From positions 1 to 5,782 of the forward strand of contig JAUYGA010000257.1 of NCBI GenBank assembly GCA_030690755.1: DNA of 5,782 nt, given 5' to 3'. The position numbers and the translations under genes are program-made. Positions 5,470 through 5,782 of this stretch are shown here, one piece after another. Origin of the DNA: Nanobdellota archaeon (GTDB lineage Archaea > Nanobdellota > Nanobdellia > Woesearchaeales > JAUYGA01). Every line of letters begins with the position of its first letter. Position 1 is the stretch's first letter. The notes below the pieces were generated by a model. It ran no database searches. It was not told the origin of the DNA and was given only the letters and a program-made list of their open reading frames with translations.

Positions 5470-5544
5470 CGGCCCTGAAGGGATTTGAACCCTCGGTCTA
5501 CAGCTTAGAAGGCTGTCGCCTTATCCAGGCTAGGCTACAGGGCC
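5470..5544 (-). tRNA. tRNA-Arg (anticodon TCT)
   Basis: The 75-base gene folds into a full cloverleaf. The acceptor stem GGCCCTG/CAGGGCC has seven pairs. The D-arm stem is GCCT/AGGC with the GG pair in the loop. The anticodon arm is ACAGC/GCTGT with loop CTTCTAA, giving anticodon TCT for AGA/AGG codons. The variable loop is AGACC, and the T-arm is GAGGG/CCCTT with loop TTCAAAT. G at 5470 is the discriminator. CCA is not encoded, so it must be added after transcription, as is common in archaea. No intron is present. The gene has its own TATA box at 5569-5576 and a T-run at its 3' end. Confidence 0.97.
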
Positions 5545-5568
5545 ATGAGCTCCACTATTCGGATTTCA

Positions 5569-5576
5569 TTTATAAA
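5569..5576 (-). promoter_or_regulatory. TATA box of the tRNA-Arg gene
   Basis: TTTATAAA on the - strand is a near-ideal archaeal TATA box, centred about 28 bases before the first base of the mature tRNA. With the usual spacing of 25-27 bases, transcription would begin 1-3 bases before the tRNA, with an A at 5546 (- strand) as a suitable purine start. Confidence 0.7.
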
Positions 5577-5606
5577 GGTTTTTGAAAAAGAGCAGGGTAT
5601 GGTATA

Positions 5607-5658
5607 TTTACTGTTCTCAATATAACTTGCTGGTTTTTTGAGGGTGTGGGACAGTAAA
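5607..5658. repeat. Inverted repeat between the right-edge gene and the tRNA gene
   Basis: TTTACTGT at 5607-5614 and ACAGTAAA at 5651-5658 are perfect 8-base inverted arms. CTCAA at 5616-5620 and TTGAG at 5638-5642 form a second nested pair, so a bent two-part hairpin is possible in RNA. It lies just downstream of the putative stop of the right-edge gene on the - strand and upstream of the tRNA promoter. It could be a 3'-end structure, a small RNA or an element end; nothing decides between these. The rest of 5577-5660 shows no gene. Confidence 0.4.
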
Positions 5659-5660
5659 AC

Positions 5661-5780
5661 TTAATTACCTAGCCAGAATAAATTGTGCCATAAGTAAATT
5701 AATGAGTTAGCAGTATCAATTCTGTCCGGCTTTTTTTGAAAAATTTTCCAACCTGTTCTTTTTTTGTCTTCAGAGAAACC
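5661..5780 (-). CDS. Probable 3' end of an unidentified gene entering from the right edge
   Basis: On the - strand a frame is open from the window edge for 39 codons, ending in TAA at 5661-5663. Its end reads protein-like, with KKPDRIDTANSLIYLWHNLF near the C-terminus. A third of its codons follow the RNY pattern. A competing frame is also open from the edge for 27 codons, ending at 5699, but has far fewer RNY codons and a Lys-rich, less protein-like product. The third frame has a stop at once. No family is recognised from so short a tail. Confidence 0.35.
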   Translation of the reverse strand, partial: GFSEDKKRTGWKIFQKKPDRIDTANSLIYLWHNLFWLGN

Positions 5781-5782
5781 AC

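Noticed and set aside
5470..5544. tRNA-Arg as an integration site (att) of a mobile element
   Set aside because: No second copy of the tRNA 3' end, integrase gene or other element signature is in the window.
1..5782. CRISPR array, toxin-antitoxin pair, or defence cassette
   Set aside because: No regularly spaced repeats, Cas motifs, or recognisable toxin or antitoxin genes were seen on either strand.

Overview
The window looks archaeal, most likely from a small-genome, AT-rich DPANN-type archaeon (Woesearchaeota or Nanoarchaeota-like). This is an inference. It rests on archaeal TATA elements about 25-30 bases upstream of several starts, apparently leaderless genes, oligo-T terminators, a tRNA-Arg without an encoded CCA, and the protein families present. 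No rRNA or marker gene in the window settles the taxonomy.

Layout. From the left edge to 1214 (+) runs the 3' part of a helical-repeat (TPR-like) protein. It converges on an HxlR-family regulator (1595-1239, -). The regulator is divergent from a two-domain iron-sulfur protein (1698-2531, +) of a family often found near hybrid-cluster-protein genes. The 102-base region between these two genes holds a strong composite dyad centred on 1647, overlapping the TATA box of the iron-sulfur gene and touching that of the regulator. Next come a MutS-family ATPase (4609-2594, -) and an unrecognised aromatic-rich 255-residue protein (5414-4647, -), head to tail with a 37-base gap. Upstream of these on the same strand is a tRNA-Arg(TCT) gene (5544-5470, -) with its own TATA box and T-run terminator. 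The right end has a short non-coding stretch with an inverted repeat, then the probable tail of a gene entering from the right (-).

How the genes may work together. The best-supported unit is the regulator, operator and iron-sulfur gene. The regulator has cysteines placed as in redox-sensing HxlR proteins such as YodB, plus a cysteine-rich C-terminus, and its presumed operator would block TBP on the iron-sulfur gene. This suggests an oxidant-, electrophile- or metal-responsive switch. The MutS homologue lacks the mismatch-reading domain and has a degenerate ABC signature with a roughly 30-residue insertion. It may therefore not be an ordinary mismatch-repair protein, and its unrecognised neighbour is a candidate partner.
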